Shown: positions 25,507 to 34,336, numbered from the stretch's first letter. The stretch: 64,000 nt of DNA from Desertimonas flava (GCF_003426815.1 NZ_QKYK01000019.1:1-64000); one strand, 5' to 3'. The notes: generated by a model not told the origin, from the sequence alone. Numbers and translations are program-made.

Positions 25507-26193
25507 GTGACAGACGTCATCGCGCACCGCGGCTTACATCTCACCATGCGGGAAAACACGGTCGAAGCTTTCCATGCTGCCGTGGAAATCGGAGCGTCGG
25601 GAATCGAGCTCGACGCGCGCCGGTCGGCGGACGGGGCGTTGGTTGTGCACCATGACGCGCATCTGCCCGACGGCCGGGCGATCGTCGAGTGCCTCCGGGG
25701 CGACCTGCCGGACTGGCTTCCTGATCTCCCCGCCGCGCTCGACGCCTGCGCCGGCGCGTTCGTCAACATCGAGATCAAGAATGACGCACAAGAACCGGAT
25801 TTCGACCGGGACGAGGCGGTCGCCGAGGCCGTGATGGAGCTGCTCGCCGCGCGGCACGAGCCGGCGTCCACGTGGCTGATCTCGTCGTTCCGCATCGAGA
25901 CGGTCGATCGGTGCCGCGCCGTCGACCCGAACATCGCCACGGCGTGGCTGACCGCCGGCGCCGTGGACGATGCCGAAGTGGCCGATGTCAGCGAGCGCGG
26001 GCACCCAGCGATCCACCCGTGGGACCCGACCGTCGATGCGGCGACGATCGAGCGCTGTCACGCCGCCGGGCTCCGTGTGAACACGTGGACGTGCAACGAC
26101 GCCGCCCGCGCCGCCGAACTGGCGGCGTGGGGCATCGACGGCATCTGTACCGATATTCCTGCCGATGTTCTCGCCGTGCTCAGCACGGAATGA
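25507..26193 (+). CDS. glycerophosphodiester phosphodiesterase
   Basis: 228 residues. GDPD motifs: IAHRGLHLTMRENTVEAFHAA (His and Arg/Glu of the active site), GIELDARRSADG and VVHHDAHL (metal and general acid/base), NIEIKND, and a C-terminal VNTWTCNDA/GIDGICTDIP. Cytoplasmic, hydrolyses glycerophosphodiesters. Its 3' end overlaps the convergent lipid kinase gene by 14 nt. Confidence 0.9.
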   Translation: MTDVIAHRGLHLTMRENTVEAFHAAVEIGASGIELDARRSADGALVVHHDAHLPDGRAIVECLRGDLPDWLPDLPAALDACAGAFVNIEIKNDAQEPDFDRDEAVAEAVMELLAARHEPASTWLISSFRIETVDRCRAVDPNIATAWLTAGAVDDAEVADVSERGHPAIHPWDPTVDAATIERCHAAGLRVNTWTCNDAARAAELAAWGIDGICTDIPADVLAVLSTE

Positions 26194-27091
26194 CGAGCCG
26201 CACCGCCGCGGGGACGTGCTGGAACTCGAGCTTCGTCGTGTCGCCGAGGTAGTCGCCGTCGAGCTGGTACGGGAACGGGGTGTCGTGCTCGATGGTCAGG
26301 TGATCGAGGTCGATCTGCTCGTCGAGCGTCGCTGACGGCTTCACACCGCCGCCTCGCAGCGCCCCGGCCAAGCCCGACAGGATCGCCGTCGCGCGCATCG
26401 TGCGGAAGGTGACGGCGACCAGTCCGCGGTCGAGAGTGGCCGCCGACGACAGGTCGAGCGGCCGGTTCCCGAGGTATGTGTAAGGGTTGGTGTTGAGCAC
26501 GATCGTGAAGAAGCCGTCGTCGATGGTGCCGTTCGCCGTCTCGACGCGGAAGTGCGGCGTGCGCCGGTCGTAGCCGCGCGCCCAGGTGCTCAGCGCGGCA
26601 GTGATGAACAGTGGATGGCCGAGCCATCGCTTGAGGGAGGCCCGCTTCTCGACGGCGGCCACGACGGCAGCGTCGTAGCCGACGCCGGTGTGGAAGCAGA
26701 AGAACCGACCGTTGACCCGACCGAGACCGATTGCCTGGAACGCCGCGGCGTCGATCCCGTTGGCCAGCAGATCGACCGCGGCCGCCGGGTCGTTGGGCAA
26801 GCCGATCGTGCGCGCGAACACGTTCGTCGAACCGCCGGGGAGCACGCCGAGCGCCGTGTCGGTCCCGGCGATCCCGGTGGCGACCTCGTTGAGCGTGCCG
26901 TCGCCGCCGAACCCGACGACGACGTCGATCCCACGGCGGGCGGCATCGGCCGCGAAACGCGTGGCGTGTCCCCGGCGATTGGTCTCGACCACCTCCACCT
27001 CGTGATGGCGCGAGAGCCGGCGCTGGATCACCACGGTGTTGCGCGCCGTCACGGACGTTGCGAACGAATTGACCACGAGCAGAATGCGCAA
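26180..27091 (-). CDS. diacylglycerol/sphingosine kinase-like lipid kinase
   Basis: 303 residues. DAGK catalytic motifs VVVGFGGDGTLNEVATG and LGVLPGGSTNVFARTIG, plus the C-terminal QLDGDYLG. Likely phosphorylates a lipid alcohol (YegS/DgkB class). The start is a TTG whose use is supported by a -10 box TACCGT (27100-27105, minus) 8 nt upstream. Convergent with GDPD; both concern phospholipid head groups. Confidence 0.87.
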   Translation of the reverse strand: MRILLVVNSFATSVTARNTVVIQRRLSRHHEVEVVETNRRGHATRFAADAARRGIDVVVGFGGDGTLNEVATGIAGTDTALGVLPGGSTNVFARTIGLPNDPAAAVDLLANGIDAAAFQAIGLGRVNGRFFCFHTGVGYDAAVVAAVEKRASLKRWLGHPLFITAALSTWARGYDRRTPHFRVETANGTIDDGFFTIVLNTNPYTYLGNRPLDLSSAATLDRGLVAVTFRTMRATAILSGLAGALRGGGVKPSATLDEQIDLDHLTIEHDTPFPYQLDGDYLGDTTKLEFQHVPAAVRLVIPC

Positions 27092-27099
27092 GAGCCCCG

Positions 27100-27105
27100 A
27101 CGGTA
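27100..27105 (-). promoter_or_regulatory. -10 box of the lipid kinase gene
   Basis: TACCGT on the minus strand, 8 nt before the TTG start codon; leaderless. Confidence 0.4.
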
Positions 27106-27140
27106 CTGGAGTGACACCCGTCGTCGCGGTGCGTCCAGTG

Positions 27141-27169
27141 TTGCCCGGTGGATACTCGCCGGTAACAAT
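27141..27169 (+). promoter_or_regulatory. etfB promoter
   Basis: -35 TTGCCC (27141-27146) and -10 TAACAA or AACAAT (27163-27169), 16-17 bp apart, ending 8 nt before the etfB ATG. Confidence 0.5.
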
Positions 27170-27177
27170 GGCGCGTC

Positions 27178-27954
27178 ATGAACGTCATCGTCTGTGCGAA
27201 GCAGATCCCTGACCCGGCCGTTCCGGGGGAATTGAACCCGGCCGACAACACGCTCAAGCGTGACGGCAAGCTGATCCTCGACGAATCCGACATGTACGGG
27301 GTCGAGATGGCGCTGCAGCTCGTCGACGCCGCGGGCGGCGGTGAGGTGAGCCTCGTGTCGATGGCGCCCAACGGAGAGGTGTCCGGTCTGCGCACCGCGC
27401 TGGCGATGGGGGCGGCCAAGGCCGTGCTCGTGTCCGACCCCGAGCTCGCCGGCTCCGACGCCCTGACGACCGCCAAGGTGCTCGCCGCGGCGACCAAGCG
27501 CCTCGGCGAGGCCGATCTGATCATCGCCGGCACCGAGTCGAGCGACGGCTACACGGGCACCGTTCCCGAGCAGATCGCCGAGATCCTCGGTCTGCCGTCG
27601 ATCACGTTCGCCAAGTCGGTGGCCGTCGACGGCGGCACGCTGAAGGTCAACCGCCAGACCGAGGCCGGCTACGACGAGGTCACCTCGACGCTGCCTGCCG
27701 TGGTCAGCGTGACGGCCGGTGTGGTGGAGCCCCGCTACCCGAGCTTCAAGGGCATCATGGCCGCCAAGTCGAAGCCGGTCGAGACGGTCACCGCCGCCGA
27801 CCTCGGCGTCACGCCGGTCGGCTGGGCCGGCGCCGGCCAGCAGATCGTCGACGTCGCCGCGGCGCCCGCTCGGGCCGCCGGTGAGGTGATCGAGGACGAC
27901 GGCGAAGCCCATCTGAAGATCGTCGACTTCCTCGACGGTCTCAAGGTCATCTGA
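27178..27954 (+). CDS. etfB: electron transfer flavoprotein beta subunit
   Basis: 258 residues, typical EtfB length. VIVCAKQIPDP start, LILDESDMYGVEMALQL, the AMP-binding ADLIIAGTESSDGYTGTVPEQ and VEPRYPSFKGIMAAK. Accepts electrons from acyl-CoA dehydrogenases such as those at 222 and 35131. Followed by etfA after a 63-nt spacer with tandem repeats. Confidence 0.96.
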   Translation: MNVIVCAKQIPDPAVPGELNPADNTLKRDGKLILDESDMYGVEMALQLVDAAGGGEVSLVSMAPNGEVSGLRTALAMGAAKAVLVSDPELAGSDALTTAKVLAAATKRLGEADLIIAGTESSDGYTGTVPEQIAEILGLPSITFAKSVAVDGGTLKVNRQTEAGYDEVTSTLPAVVSVTAGVVEPRYPSFKGIMAAKSKPVETVTAADLGVTPVGWAGAGQQIVDVAAAPARAAGEVIEDDGEAHLKIVDFLDGLKVI

Positions 27955-27959
27955 GCACC

Positions 27960-28000
27960 GAGACGACGCAGAGACGACGCAGAGACGACGCAGAGACGAC
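27960..28000 (+). repeat. 11-bp tandem repeats in the etfB-etfA spacer
   Basis: GAGACGACGCA three times (27960-27970, 27971-27981, 27982-27992) plus a partial fourth unit. The repeats end just before AAGGAA, the probable ribosome binding site of etfA. Confidence 0.85.
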
Positions 28001-28017
28001 AAGGAACGACGAACAAC

Positions 28018-28995
28018 ATGGCTCTTTCATCCATCTGGGTTCTGGCGCAGGGCGCCAACGGTGCGCCGACCTCGGCGACGCTCGAACTGCTCACCAAGGC
28101 CCGCTCGCTCGTCGCCGGGAACGGCGGCACGGTCACGGCGTTCTACGTCGGCGATGCCGCCGACGTGGCCGGCGCGCTCGGTGAGTACGGGGCGACGAAG
28201 GTGTACGCGACGGGCGACCTCGCCGGCAACCTGCCCGGCGCCGCGGTCGCCTCGGCGATCAAGGCCGTCATCGACGGCGGCGACAAGCCCGACGTCTTCC
28301 TGTTCCCACAGGACTACGTCGGACGTGACGTCGTCAGCCGCCTGTCGGTCAAGCTCGACCGCAGCGTGCTGACGAACAACGTCGACCTCGCGATCGAGGG
28401 CGACTCGGTCAAGGCGACGACGCCGGTCTTCGGCGGCACGCAGAACGTCACCACGACGTTCACCGGCGAGGGCCCGTACCTGCTGGCGTTCCGCCCCAAG
28501 AGCTTCGCGGCCGAGTCGGCCGGTGGCGCGGCGGCCGAGGTGGTCGCGGCTCCCATCCCCGATCTGGGGGCGACCGGCGGTGCCAAGGTCGAGGCCGTGC
28601 ACGTCGAGGAGACCACCGGCCCCAAGCTCGACGAGGCCAACGTCGTCGTGTCGGGCGGTCGCGGTCTCGGCGAGGCCGGCAAGTTCGAGCTCATCGAGGC
28701 CCTGGCCAAGCAGCTCAAGGGTGCGCCCGGTGCGTCGCGTGCGATCGTCGACGCCGGCTGGGTGCCCTACAGCTACCAGGTCGGCCAGACCGGCAAGGTC
28801 GTCAAGCCCACCGTGTACATCGCCGCCGGCATCTCCGGTGCGACCCAGCACATGGTCGGCATGAAGGGCTCGAAGAACATCATCGCGATCAACAAGGACA
28901 AGGAGGCGCCGATCTTCGGTGTCGCCGACCTCGGCATCGTCGGTGACGTGCACAAGGTGCTGCCCAAGCTCCTCGAGGCGCTCCAGGCCCGCTGA
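28018..28995 (+). CDS. etfA: electron transfer flavoprotein alpha subunit
   Basis: 325 residues. FAD-binding C-terminal domain with [17 protein letters not shown], the [20 protein letters not shown] loop and [20 protein letters not shown]. Forms the ETF heterodimer with EtfB. Ends 14 nt before a large perfect hairpin. Confidence 0.96.
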   Translation: MALSSIWVLAQGANGAPTSATLELLTKARSLVAGNGGTVTAFYVGDAADVAGALGEYGATKVYATGDLAGNLPGAAVASAIKAVIDGGDKPDVFLFPQDYVGRDVVSRLSVKLDRSVLTNNVDLAIEGDSVKATTPVFGGTQNVTTTFTGEGPYLLAFRPKSFAAESAGGAAAEVVAAPIPDLGATGGAKVEAVHVEETTGPKLDEANVVVSGGRGLGEAGKFELIEALAKQLKGAPGASRAIVDAGWVPYSYQVGQTGKVVKPTVYIAAGISGATQHMVGMKGSKNIIAINKDKEAPIFGVADLGIVGDVHKVLPKLLEALQAR

Positions 28996-29008
28996 ACATC
29001 TTCTGGAT

Positions 29009-29051
29009 CTGGGGCCGGATCGTGACGATTTCCGTCACGATCCGGCCCCAG
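29009..29051. terminator. 19-bp perfect hairpin after etfA
   Basis: Arms 29009-29027 and 29033-29051, loop ATTTC. A third segment at 29064-29079 repeats the right arm with one mismatch (CACGATC-G-GGCCCCAG) and could pair with the left arm instead. Located between convergent etfA and the gene at 29092. Confidence 0.75.
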
Positions 29052-29091
29052 GTCGCGTTTTGGCACGATCGGGCCCCAGATTCGTGACGGC

Positions 29092-30129
29092 TCAGGCGTC
29101 GTCGCGGGCGGAGATGGCCCAGGCGATGCCTTCGGCCCGGTCCTCGATGGCCAGCTGCAGGCGCCACCCGGTCGCCGGTTCGCCGGCGTCCCACCAGTAC
29201 CAGCACAGGTCGCCGGCGAGCTCGCCGAGCTCGTCGAGCGGGACCGGCCACTCGTCGACCACGTCGAGCAGCGTGGCGAGGGTCCACAGCGCCCCGAACC
29301 GCCCGAGGGCGGCGCCGCGGCGGCGTCCGTGGGCACCGCCCGAGGCGCCGGCCCACGCCAGCCAGGCCATCGCGTCGGACAGGCTCAGCGGCGTGAGCGA
29401 ACTCCTCGTCAGGCCGAGGGCGTGGAGTGCGCTCCCGGCGTCGCCGACGACGCTGGCCATCTCGGCCCGCCCGTTCGACCGGGCCGTCCAGGCCTCGAGG
29501 AGCTGACGCACGGCCAGCTCCACGGGCGGGTCGTCGAGCCGCTCGGCCGGCGCCGTCGTGGCGTCGCGCAGCATCCCGGCGGGGTCGGGCAGCGGAGGGG
29601 CCGGGGCGTCGACGCCGTCGTCGGAGTAGGTGGCCAGCGGATACGCCGGTTCCCAGTCGGCGACGCCGTACGGGAGCTCCAGCGCGTTCGGCAGGCGTCC
29701 CACGGCAGTGGTCACGTCCTCGCCCCGCAGCGCCCGCTCGTGGGCGATCAGGCTGGCGGCCGGTCCCGAGACGTGGGGCGCCAGCTCGACGAACGTGTGG
29801 TGCTGGGCGATCACCTCGCTGAGCGGTCCGATCGTGAATCGCCCGGCGTCGTCGTCGATGACTCCGGCCGCCCACTCGGCCGGCGCCACCAGCGCGAGTC
29901 GGTACTCGGCGAGTGTGGCGGCGGGCCACACCTGGCGGCCGGTGACGACGGCCTGCCGAGCGCGGTCGCGACACCGGCGTAGCCCCGGCCAGTCCCGCGA
30001 CGCCGTCCGATCGTCGATGAGCCGGACGAGGCCGTCGAGGTCGGCCCGATGGATCAGCTCGTCGAGGCGCTCGTCGACGTCGGCCAGGTCGTCCCCGCCC
30101 CGAACGGCGTCGTCATCGATGCCGCTCAC
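29092..30129 (-). CDS. conserved hypothetical protein
   Basis: 345 residues from a GTG, 10 nt after the SCO1664-like gene and probably co-transcribed with it. Soluble, Ala/Asp-rich and mostly helical; conspicuous segments are [40 protein letters not shown] and a Trp-rich end ([20 protein letters not shown]). No signal peptide or membrane helix. I do not recognise the family. Confidence 0.7.
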   Translation of the reverse strand: MSGIDDDAVRGGDDLADVDERLDELIHRADLDGLVRLIDDRTASRDWPGLRRCRDRARQAVVTGRQVWPAATLAEYRLALVAPAEWAAGVIDDDAGRFTIGPLSEVIAQHHTFVELAPHVSGPAASLIAHERALRGEDVTTAVGRLPNALELPYGVADWEPAYPLATYSDDGVDAPAPPLPDPAGMLRDATTAPAERLDDPPVELAVRQLLEAWTARSNGRAEMASVVGDAGSALHALGLTRSSLTPLSLSDAMAWLAWAGASGGAHGRRRGAALGRFGALWTLATLLDVVDEWPVPLDELGELAGDLCWYWWDAGEPATGWRLQLAIEDRAEGIAWAISARDDA

Positions 30130-30139
30130 GCCGGTGCGC

Positions 30140-30916
30140 TCAGATCAACGGCCACGGGTAGCCGTGGCCCGACCGGTCGAACGGAAAGATCCCCTCGTCG
30201 GTCAGTTCGGCCGCTCGTTCCTGCATCGCCTCCACCTCGTCGTCGTCGAGCAGCTCGGCGACGTCGTCGGGGACCTCGTCGGCGATGGCCGCGGCGACGG
30301 CGCGCAGGGTGTCCCCGAGCGGCTCGCCGGCGAAGTTCCAGATCACCGTGCGGAGGCGGGCGTCCTCGGAGAAGCACAGACCGTTGTCGATGCCCCACAC
30401 CTGCTCGGTGGCCGGCTCGAACAGGCAGTGACCGCTCTTGCGGTCGGTGTTGTTGACGATCACGTCGAACGCGGCGAGCGCCCGGAACTGGTCGTGGAGC
30501 TGCGGCCGTTGCTCGAACAGGGAGAAGAAGTGCTCGGCGAAATCGGCGTTGACGAACCACTGCAGCGAGCCCTCACCGAGGGGAGCGTCGGTGCGCAGGA
30601 CCGTCGGCGGCACGACGTGGAGTCCGGCGGCGTGGCTCAGCCGGTAGGCGGCGACCTCACGGCGATGGAGGCCGGGCGGGAAGTCCCACAGCGGCCGTTC
30701 ACCGCGCAGTGGCTTGTAGATGGCGAGCCCCAGCGGTTGGGCGCGCTCGTTCTCGTCGTCGGGCAGCTCGGTGCCGGCCGGATCGAGGCGCACGAGGAAC
30801 GTGGCGTTGCTGGCGTTCGGCATCCGACCGAGGAGCGTGACCTCGGCGGTGGCCAGGTGCTCTGCCGCGCCGGTGGGAATCGCCGCGGGGATCTGCACCG
30901 GCACGCCAGAATCCAT
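30140..30916 (-). CDS. SCO1664 family protein (PI-kinase/HipA-like fold)
   Basis: 258 residues. IYKPLRGERPLWDFPPGLHRREVAAY corresponds to the nucleotide-binding lobe (segment around residues 68-94), FDVIVNNTDRKSGHCL to the catalytic loop (D-x4-N) and WGIDNGLCF to the metal-binding DN motif. This actinobacterial family is conserved beside mycothiol cysteine ligase, DUF3090 and a histidine phosphatase (Rv2133c-Rv2135c). Substrate unknown. A GTG one codon earlier could also serve as start; GTAGGGAACG is upstream. Confidence 0.85.
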   Translation of the reverse strand: MDSGVPVQIPAAIPTGAAEHLATAEVTLLGRMPNASNATFLVRLDPAGTELPDDENERAQPLGLAIYKPLRGERPLWDFPPGLHRREVAAYRLSHAAGLHVVPPTVLRTDAPLGEGSLQWFVNADFAEHFFSLFEQRPQLHDQFRALAAFDVIVNNTDRKSGHCLFEPATEQVWGIDNGLCFSEDARLRTVIWNFAGEPLGDTLRAVAAAIADEVPDDVAELLDDDEVEAMQERAAELTDEGIFPFDRSGHGYPWPLI

Positions 30917-30930
30917 CACGAGCGTTCCCT

Positions 30931-31002
30931 ACAAGCGATTCGCTGAAGCTCAGTACAAGCGATTCGCTGAAGCTCAGTACAAGCGATTCGCTGAAGCTCA
31001 GT
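30931..31002 (-). repeat. 3 x 24-bp perfect tandem repeat
   Basis: Units 30931-30954, 30955-30978 and 30979-31002 are identical; each contains the near-palindrome AGCGATTCGCT. They start 14 nt upstream of the SCO1664-like start codon and abut the family-1 repeat. Confidence 0.95.
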
Positions 31003-31121
31003 GGCCACGCAGGCCGCGCGAACGGCCCGCCGACAAGTCGGCTCGACTGAAGCCTCGGCAGCTGGCGCGCCGCGGCCCTTGGCCGCTCGAACTCCGGGAC
31101 GCTCGCTGCGCTCGCTGAACA
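31003..31121 (-). repeat. family-1 repeat, copy 2
   Basis: Read on the minus strand it starts TTCAGCGAGCGCAGCGAGCG and ends GCGCGGCCTGCGTGGCC, matching 23407-23500 with about 25 bp more in the middle. It fills the gap between the DUF3090 gene and the 24-bp tandem repeats. Confidence 0.65.
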
Positions 31122-31131
31122 CGACAGGCTC

Positions 31132-31650
31132 TCAGTTCATGCGGGGGCAGGCGTGGCCGGCGGGATCGATCGGGTTGCCGCACCACGTGCACGACGGACG
31201 GCCGGCGGCGACGAGGACGTCGGCGTGGTCGCAGAAGGCGTCGGCCTGGCTACGCGTCACGTAGAAGCGGATGTGGCCGCGGTCGGGGGTCTCGGCCTCG
31301 GCCTCGTCGTCGTCGCCGGCTGCGTCGCTCTCGAGCATCTCCTCGAGCTGGACCAGCAGGCGGTCGTTACGCCGGTCGTAGCCGAGCCCGATCGGCCCGA
31401 GGACGAACAGCGGATCGCCTGTCGGCGCCGACTCGATCGGCGTGGCCATCGGCCGGTGCTCGGGCGGCGGCAGGTCGCTCAGCACGTGGCGCAGGTACAT
31501 GGCGATCGCCTTCACCTGCTGCTTCTCGCAGCGGACCGTCACACGGTGCGGCCCGGAGCGGGCGTTGAGGAAGAAGACCCGCGAGCCGGGTTGGCCGACG
31601 ACGCTGGCCGAGAACTCGTCGACATCGTCGAACTCCACGAACGCGCTCAT
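31132..31650 (-). CDS. DUF3090 family protein
   Basis: 172 residues. Contains RVFFLNARSG, the acidic insert DAAGDDDEAEAETPD, and a C-terminal zinc ribbon with CTWCGNPIDPAGHACPRMN (three cysteines and a histidine). Homologue of Rv2134c, a protein of unknown function always found with the SCO1664 and histidine phosphatase partners. ATG overlaps the phosphatase stop (ATGA). Confidence 0.88.
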   Translation of the reverse strand: MSAFVEFDDVDEFSASVVGQPGSRVFFLNARSGPHRVTVRCEKQQVKAIAMYLRHVLSDLPPPEHRPMATPIESAPTGDPLFVLGPIGLGYDRRNDRLLVQLEEMLESDAAGDDDEAEAETPDRGHIRFYVTRSQADAFCDHADVLVAAGRPSCTWCGNPIDPAGHACPRMN

Positions 31651-32342
31651 GAGGGGGCCAGGTCCTTCAACGAGCGGCCGGTGGTGTTGACGGTGAGGGC
31701 GATCGGGCCGGCCACCGACCACGACAGCGCGCTCACCGCGCACGTGCTGATGACGATGCGCTGGAAGAGATCGAGATGGGTGCCGAGGGCGTGGGCGACG
31801 GCGGCCTTGATCGGATCGGCGTGCGACACGCAGACGATGACCTCGCCGGGGTGGGCGGCCCGCAGACGGTCGAGCGTGGACACGATGCGCACCTGCATCT
31901 CGGTGAAGCTCTCACCGCCGGGGAAGCGGAAGCTCGACGGGGCACGTTGCACGAGCTGCCATTCGGGCAGCTTCATCAAGGCCTTCAGCTCCTTGCCGGT
32001 CCACTCGCCGAAGTCGCACTCGAGCAGGCCCTTGTCGACCTTCGGTCGCAGACCGACGGCCGAGCCGATGGGCGCCGCGGTCTCGCGGGCCCGCTCGAGC
32101 GGCGACGTGTAGACGGCGGCGACGGCGGGCAGCTCGCCGATCAGTTCGGCGGCTCGATCGGCCTGGCTGCGTCCGGTGTCGTCGAGATGCAGCCCGGGCG
32201 CCCGCCCGGGCAGGAGCGTGCCGGTGGTGGACGTCTTGCCGTGCCGCACCAGCAGCACGGTGGTGGGCCGGGGATGCCGGTCGGGGCCGCGGCGGCGCCC
32301 GCCGGACGTCGAGGATCGGGAGGATCGGGTCGAGGGGCTCAT
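31647..32342 (-). CDS. histidine phosphatase, MSMEG_4193/Rv2135c type
   Basis: 231 residues. LLVRHGKTSTTGTLLPGR holds the catalytic His and Arg; the general acid is in LLECDFGEWTGKEL and the second His in CVSHADPIK. First gene of a four-gene minus-strand set. About 26 basic, Ser/Arg-rich residues precede the fold and a later start is possible. True substrate unknown. Confidence 0.86.
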   Translation of the reverse strand: MSPSTRSSRSSTSGGRRRGPDRHPRPTTVLLVRHGKTSTTGTLLPGRAPGLHLDDTGRSQADRAAELIGELPAVAAVYTSPLERARETAAPIGSAVGLRPKVDKGLLECDFGEWTGKELKALMKLPEWQLVQRAPSSFRFPGGESFTEMQVRIVSTLDRLRAAHPGEVIVCVSHADPIKAAVAHALGTHLDLFQRIVISTCAVSALSWSVAGPIALTVNTTGRSLKDLAPS

Positions 32343-32431
32343 CGTAGGACCAGGCGCTCACGATACCGAGCCGCCCGCGAGGCCTGCATCGCCGGGGAAC
32401 CCAGCCGATGCCCCGTTAGCCTCCCATCCTT

Positions 32432-32881
32432 GTGAATTTCGGCCGCCGCCTTCCCGTTACCGCACTCGCCACGGTCGTCGTCGGGGTGCTCGGGCTGTCG
32501 GCGTGCGGCACGAGCACGCCGAGCAACCGTCGCATGGCCGAGGACATCATCGAGACCGTCGAAGGCCTGACCGACGACGAGCGGGCGTGCATGCTCGAGA
32601 CCCTCGAGGAGAACTACTCCAGCGAGGACCTCGAGGCGATCAACGAAGAGAACAAGAACGTCGACTGGGACGCCGAGGGCGCCACGGGCGGCGAGCGGTG
32701 GCAGGCGTTCGTCGCCGATCTCGAGTCGTGCCGGGACGGCGCCACCGATGCCTCGGCCGCCGGGTCGAGTGACGTCGAGTCGAGCGCCGTCGAGGGCACC
32801 GAGACCGAGGACTCGGCCGCCGAGTCGACCGAGGCCGACGACACCGAGCCGGCTGCCACCACCGAACCCGGCAGCCGCTGA
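32432..32881 (+). CDS. small acidic lipoprotein
   Basis: 149 residues. Signal peptide with lipobox LSAC (Cys25). The mature domain (about 70 residues) is helical with Cys55 and Cys91; the tail after about 100 is a Ser/Glu/Asp/Thr linker with no structure expected. No family recognised. GTG start; a TAGCCT box (32417-32422) ends 9 nt upstream. Confidence 0.8.
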   Translation: MNFGRRLPVTALATVVVGVLGLSACGTSTPSNRRMAEDIIETVEGLTDDERACMLETLEENYSSEDLEAINEENKNVDWDAEGATGGERWQAFVADLESCRDGATDASAAGSSDVESSAVEGTETEDSAAESTEADDTEPAATTEPGSR

Positions 32882-32883
32882 CC

Positions 32884-32916
32884 GGTAACAGATGGTGCCA
32901 GGCACCATCTGTTACC
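32884..32916. repeat. GTGCCAGGCAC palindrome, copy 2
   Basis: Perfect 16-bp arms (32884-32899, 32901-32916) around one A; core AGATGGTGCCAGGCACCATCT. Two bases after the lipoprotein stop and 32 bases before the convergent FrhB-like gene. Confidence 0.8.
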
Positions 32917-32948
32917 CGCCGAGCGGGTGACGGGTCTCGGAGGTTGCG

Positions 32949-34157
32949 TCAGCCGGCGGGGGCTGGTGCCGGCGCTGCCGCCTTCTTCTTGGGTGGCGGG
33001 ACGCCGACGGTGGGGGCGGGGTCGGCGTCTTTGGGCCAGCGTCGCCGTGAGACGATCGACAGGGTGCGCAGCAGCTTCATCGCCACCTCGTCTTCTTGCG
33101 CGGGACGGGCGACGATCGTGCCGTCGGCGATCATGCGGTTGATCACTTCCTCGCCGAGCTCGGTACGCACGATCGTCAAGGTCCAGTCGTTGTCCTTGCC
33201 GATGCCTCCGGTGGAGATGTCGGCGTGCTCGGCGGCGAAGTCGGGGCAGTGCTTGCAGCCCTCCCGCGTCCACTGGTGGCACTCCTTGAGGTCGATCTCG
33301 TGGTACGACCCGTCGCGCATCCAGATCTGGAACACGCCCTTGATGTTCATCTTCACCATCTCGGACTTGCGCAGGCCGTACTTGGCCTCGAACAGCTCCG
33401 GGAAGATCGCGTCGTCGAACGTCTTCGAGCACAGCAGGCCGATGTTGAACACGAACGGCTTGGACACCTTGCCGGCCTTGCGGTCCCACATCGTCGGCGG
33501 CGACGACGTCTGGCAGCCCATCCCCACCAGCGCCAACCGTGACAGGCCTTCCTCCTTGGCCTGACGCAGGGCGAGCGGGTTGGCGCAGTAGGTGTAGCGG
33601 CTCCCGGCGGTGGCGATGACCTCGTCGGGGTTGTGCACCAACACCGGCTTGGCCTTCCAGGCGTCGTCGTCCTCCACGCCCGACACCATCGCCGCTTCGA
33701 TGTAGTCGTGGTCCATCAGCCACGTGAGCATCGCCGTGACGAAGCCGCCGTCTTGACCCTTGTCGTGCTGGGTCTCGTCGGCCGCACGCGTGAGCAGCAG
33801 CTGACGCCAGATCCCCGACATCTCCTCCGGCTCGCGGACCCGCCCGAACAGATGGGTGTCGGCAGCAGGTTCCCACGAACGGAACCGCGGGCACGCCCGC
33901 GTGCACGTGGTGCAGCCCCCGCCCGCGCCGAACCCGTGCACGCAGTTGGCCGGGCCGAGCTCCTCCTCGAGATGGAACGGGACGTACTTGCCCTCCTCGT
34001 GCTCGTAGCCGATCACGTCGTGGGGACACGTGACCACACACGCCGCACACCCGGTGCACAAACCCGTCGTGATGACCTCCTCGAACAACTCCTTCCACTG
34101 AGCCGTCCAACGCCCCGCAGCGGGAGCGACCGTGCCGGTCGTCTCCGTGCCGGTCAT
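32949..34157 (-). CDS. coenzyme F420 hydrogenase/dehydrogenase beta-like Fe-S protein
   Basis: 402 residues. N-terminal ferredoxin with GLCTGCAACVVTCPHDVIGYE split over two motifs: a CxxCxxCxxxCP set near residue 34 and a second set in GGGCTTCTRACPRF. The FrhB N- and C-domains follow (GGFVTAMLTWLMD, VGMGCQTSS, CKHCPDF). Such proteins move electrons between F420H2 or ferredoxin and a flavin. Ends in a Lys/Pro/Ala tail. Start fixed by GGAGGACGGAC before the ATG. No partner hydrogenase gene is nearby. Confidence 0.85.
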   Translation of the reverse strand: MTGTETTGTVAPAAGRWTAQWKELFEEVITTGLCTGCAACVVTCPHDVIGYEHEEGKYVPFHLEEELGPANCVHGFGAGGGCTTCTRACPRFRSWEPAADTHLFGRVREPEEMSGIWRQLLLTRAADETQHDKGQDGGFVTAMLTWLMDHDYIEAAMVSGVEDDDAWKAKPVLVHNPDEVIATAGSRYTYCANPLALRQAKEEGLSRLALVGMGCQTSSPPTMWDRKAGKVSKPFVFNIGLLCSKTFDDAIFPELFEAKYGLRKSEMVKMNIKGVFQIWMRDGSYHEIDLKECHQWTREGCKHCPDFAAEHADISTGGIGKDNDWTLTIVRTELGEEVINRMIADGTIVARPAQEDEVAMKLLRTLSIVSRRRWPKDADPAPTVGVPPPKKKAAAPAPAPAG

Positions 34158-34336
34158 GTCCGTCCTCCGATGCGAAGGTGCGAGCACCAGCGAGCGACCG
34201 GCCCCACGCGGTCTTCGTGGCCGTCGAGCCTCGGCGACTCGCCTGCAAGGAACGCAATGGGCGTCATGATCCGAAACTACTGACCTGCGTCGGAGCCGGC
34301 ACAGTCGATGCGGTCCCGTGGTGCGCGTGGGTCGCC

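Noticed and set aside
30931-31002. CRISPR array
   Set aside because: The three 24-bp units are directly adjacent with no spacers and there is no cas gene.
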